Part shown: in pieces, positions 6,095-6,268 of the stretch | Numbering within the stretch: the stretch's first letter is position 1 | How the letters are laid out: each line of letters starts with the position of its first letter | NCBI GenBank assembly: GCA_964569715.1 | Contig: CAZMUD010000065.1 | Coordinates: 1 to 6,268 of the forward strand | DNA: 6,268 bases | Reading direction: 5' to 3' | DNA from: CAZMUD01 sp964569715 | GTDB lineage: Bacteria > Chloroflexota > Dehalococcoidia > Dehalococcoidales > UBA2162 | Notes under the pieces: generated by a model | What the model saw: the letters and a program-made list of their open reading frames with translations, nothing else | What the model was told of the DNA's origin: nothing | Database searches by the model: none | Translations under genes and position numbers: made by a program

Positions 6095-6268
6095 TTGCTA
6101 ATCAATCTGGAAATCAAGAAATGCCTTTATATAGTCCTGGCTATTCTACTGGCTATGGTGGGGCTGGTAGGTCTGGCTACCTTAGGCTTTGATATTCCTG
6201 TCTTGAGGCAAGCTGTTGGCTTTATTTTCTTAACCTTTGTCCCCGGTATTCTTATCCTCAGAATCCTC
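6095..6268 (+). CDS. N-terminus of a multi-pass membrane protein, DUF2206/DUF1616-like (partial, runs off the right edge)
   Basis: Fifty-eight codons are open from TTG 6095 to the window edge with no stop. After a short polar start (LINLEIKKC) comes a first hydrophobic segment (about 11-31, YIVLAILLAMVGLVGLATLG). A short loop FDIPVLRQA (32-40) follows, then a second hydrophobic segment (41-56) containing FIFLTFVPGILILRIL. The pattern P-x-L-R-Q then G-F-x-x-L-T-F-x-P-G-x-L-x-L-R-I-L matches, from memory, the N-terminus of large predicted membrane proteins annotated as DUF2206 or DUF1616, which often sit beside glycosyltransferases. A role as a polytopic glycan-handling protein, such as a lipid-linked-sugar glycosyltransferase or polymerase, is inferred only from context. 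A real gene is likely because of the good ribosome binding site and operon spacing. The family call is moderate because most of the protein lies outside. Confidence 0.72.
   Translation, partial: MLINLEIKKCLYIVLAILLAMVGLVGLATLGFDIPVLRQAVGFIFLTFVPGILILRIL

Overview
The window is a fully co-directional (+ strand), tightly packed piece of a surface-polysaccharide or glycan biosynthesis locus. It holds five complete genes, the last codons of a gene entering from the left, and the first 58 codons of a membrane-protein gene leaving on the right. I see no RNA gene, CRISPR array, insertion sequence, tandem repeat or convincing terminator. No stretch over 300 bases lacks a gene.

Layout: (1) a 17-codon tail of an upstream reading frame, possibly a nucleotide-sugar epimerase/dehydratase. 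(2) 77-1147, a Gfo/Idh/MocA-type NAD(P)-dependent sugar oxidoreductase. (3) 1149-2540, a PaaK/CapK-type adenylate-forming ligase. (4) 2547-3620, a CapA-type (PGA_cap) metallophosphatase-fold protein without an export signal. (5) A 67-base gap, the largest in the window. (6) 3688-4899, a GT4-like glycosyltransferase. (7) 4896-6068, a canonical GT4 glycosyltransferase. (8) 6095-end, the N-terminus of a multi-pass membrane protein resembling DUF2206/DUF1616-type proteins.

Gene spacing is operon-like: 21, 1, 6, 67, -4 and 26 bases in order. Four of the six visible starts are non-ATG (TTG, GTG, TTG, TTG), each with a Shine-Dalgarno-like sequence at suitable distance. Translational coupling is plausible at the oxidoreductase/ligase and glycosyltransferase/glycosyltransferase junctions.

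Organism: the window has moderate to low GC (roughly 37-45% by eye, depending on gene), strong purine-rich ribosome binding sites and frequent TTG/GTG starts. The DUF2206-like protein next to glycosyltransferases is a combination I associate with uncultured Chloroflexota and with some archaea. The sequence alone does not settle which; I lean to an environmental anaerobic bacterium, with low confidence.

How the genes may work together (inference): the oxidoreductase, with the upstream epimerase-like gene, would make a modified nucleotide sugar. The two glycosyltransferases would assemble the glycan. The CapK-like ligase and CapA-like protein form a gene pair common in polysaccharide loci but biochemically poorly defined; they may activate and attach, or remove, a carboxylate substituent. 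Nothing here is clearly a wholly new system. The most interesting part is the oxidoreductase-CapK-CapA module.
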